Shown here: positions 5,229 to 5,708 of the stretch, one piece after another
Position numbering within the stretch: position 1 is the stretch's first letter
Layout: each line of letters opens with the position of its first letter
Origin: JASJHI01 sp965371355
Lineage (GTDB): Bacteria; Actinomycetota; Acidimicrobiia; Acidimicrobiales; Ilumatobacteraceae
Reading direction: 5' to 3'
DNA: 5,708 nucleotides
Assembly: GCA_965371355.1 (NCBI GenBank)
Contig: CBDUYD010000180.1
Span: 1 to 5,708 of the forward strand
The notes under the pieces: generated by a model
Databases searched by the model: none
The model's input: only the letters and a program-made list of their open reading frames with translations
What the model was told of the DNA's origin: nothing
Program-made: the position numbers and the translations under genes

Positions 5229-5708
5229 TCATTCGACGATGCGAACGGGACGGCTTCCGTCCCAACGCCCGGCCGCCGACCGGATGTGTTCGAAGAACAC
5301 CCCTTTGGCGCCGCTCACGTCGGACAGTTCCAGCACCGAACCGCGATGACCGTCGGTCTCGAAGTACACGAAGCGGCCGTCCGGTCCGCCGATCTGTCCC
5401 TCCTGAGCCGGCACGAACCCGTTGTGGAGCATGCGGTCGTAGTCGCGTTGGTAGTCGGTGCTCCACACGGCGACGTGCTGGAGACCTTCGCCGCCGTCGG
5501 CGAGGAACTCGTGGTACATGGTCTCGGTGTCGTCCCGAGGGCAGATCAGCTCGATCTGGAGCGGGCCGCTGTTGGCGAGAGCGATGCTCAGGTCGGGGGT
5601 GCTCGACTCGCCGCGAAAGCGAAACCAGTCGAGGCTCACCGACTCGATCAGATAGAACGGCCCGACGCCCAGCACCGTCGTCCAGTGGTGCAGCGCCGAC
5701 TCCATGTC
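5229..5708 (-). CDS. VOC-superfamily (glyoxalase/epimerase-like) protein, N-terminus outside window
   Basis: The minus-strand frame is open from the right edge to a TGA at 5229-5231, giving 159 visible residues. It begins DMESALHHWTTVLGVGPFYL, the pattern that follows the first beta strand in Glyoxalase_4-type VOC domains, so the true start and the first metal ligand lie beyond the window; the ATG at 5705 is probably internal. Likely remaining metal-ligand positions are Glu53 (QIELI), His78 (GLQHVAVW) and Glu127 (VLELSD), counted from the first visible residue. Members include lactoylglutathione lyase-like enzymes, methylmalonyl-CoA epimerase and ring-cleaving dioxygenases, and the visible part does not separate these. 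The ending after LELSD (FFEHIRSAAGRWDGSRPVRIVE) is a short helical tail. The gene converges on the MFS gene and has no visible link to the copper genes. Confidence 0.82.
   Translation of the reverse strand, partial: DMESALHHWTTVLGVGPFYLIESVSLDWFRFRGESSTPDLSIALANSGPLQIELICPRDDTETMYHEFLADGGEGLQHVAVWSTDYQRDYDRMLHNGFVPAQEGQIGGPDGRFVYFETDGHRGSVLELSDVSGAKGVFFEHIRSAAGRWDGSRPVRIVE

Noticed and set aside
5226..5242. GCATC/GATGC hairpin at the end of the VOC gene as terminator
   Set aside because: Only 5 bp with a 7-base loop and mostly inside the coding region; the hairpin at 5203-5220 is better placed.

Overview
The window is GC-rich bacterial DNA with frequent GTG and TTG starts, short gaps, TANNNT -10 boxes only a few bases from start codons (leaderless-type transcription), and BlaI/M56, CopC-CopD and VOC families. 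This fits an actinobacterial chromosome. An Acidimicrobiia-like lineage is possible but cannot be proved from this sequence alone. No RNA genes, mobile elements, CRISPR arrays or long repeats were seen.

Layout, left to right: the 3' end of an LVIVD-repeat protein gene (+, truncated by the window edge); a strong hairpin; a CopC-CopD fusion gene on the minus strand; a divergent promoter region with a palindromic operator; a BlaI/CopY-type repressor gene (+) overlapping by 4 bases with an M56-family membrane metallopeptidase gene (+); a hairpin; a minus-strand gene for a small cysteine-rich zinc/[2Fe-2S] protein resembling the N-terminal domain of Archaeoglobus CopZ; a second regulatory gap with a near copy of the same operator and a different palindrome; an MFS transporter gene (+); a small hairpin; and a VOC (glyoxalase-fold) gene on the minus strand truncated by the right edge.

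The core, about 422-3748, reads as one copper-handling locus. Two genes with copper-type products (periplasmic/membrane CopC-CopD and a cytoplasmic CopZ-N-like metallochaperone) flank a repressor/protease pair. Each is preceded by the same palindrome (TACGAC-N5-GTCGTA), placed so that its last arm runs into a TANNNT -10 box just before the start codon. The simplest reading is that the BlaI-like protein represses both genes and the M56 protease relieves repression on a signal, perhaps copper. The operator copies and their placement are seen directly; the regulator assignment and the copper signal are inference. The MFS transporter may belong to the locus by position, but its substrate cannot be told. 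The LVIVD and VOC genes look like unrelated neighbours.
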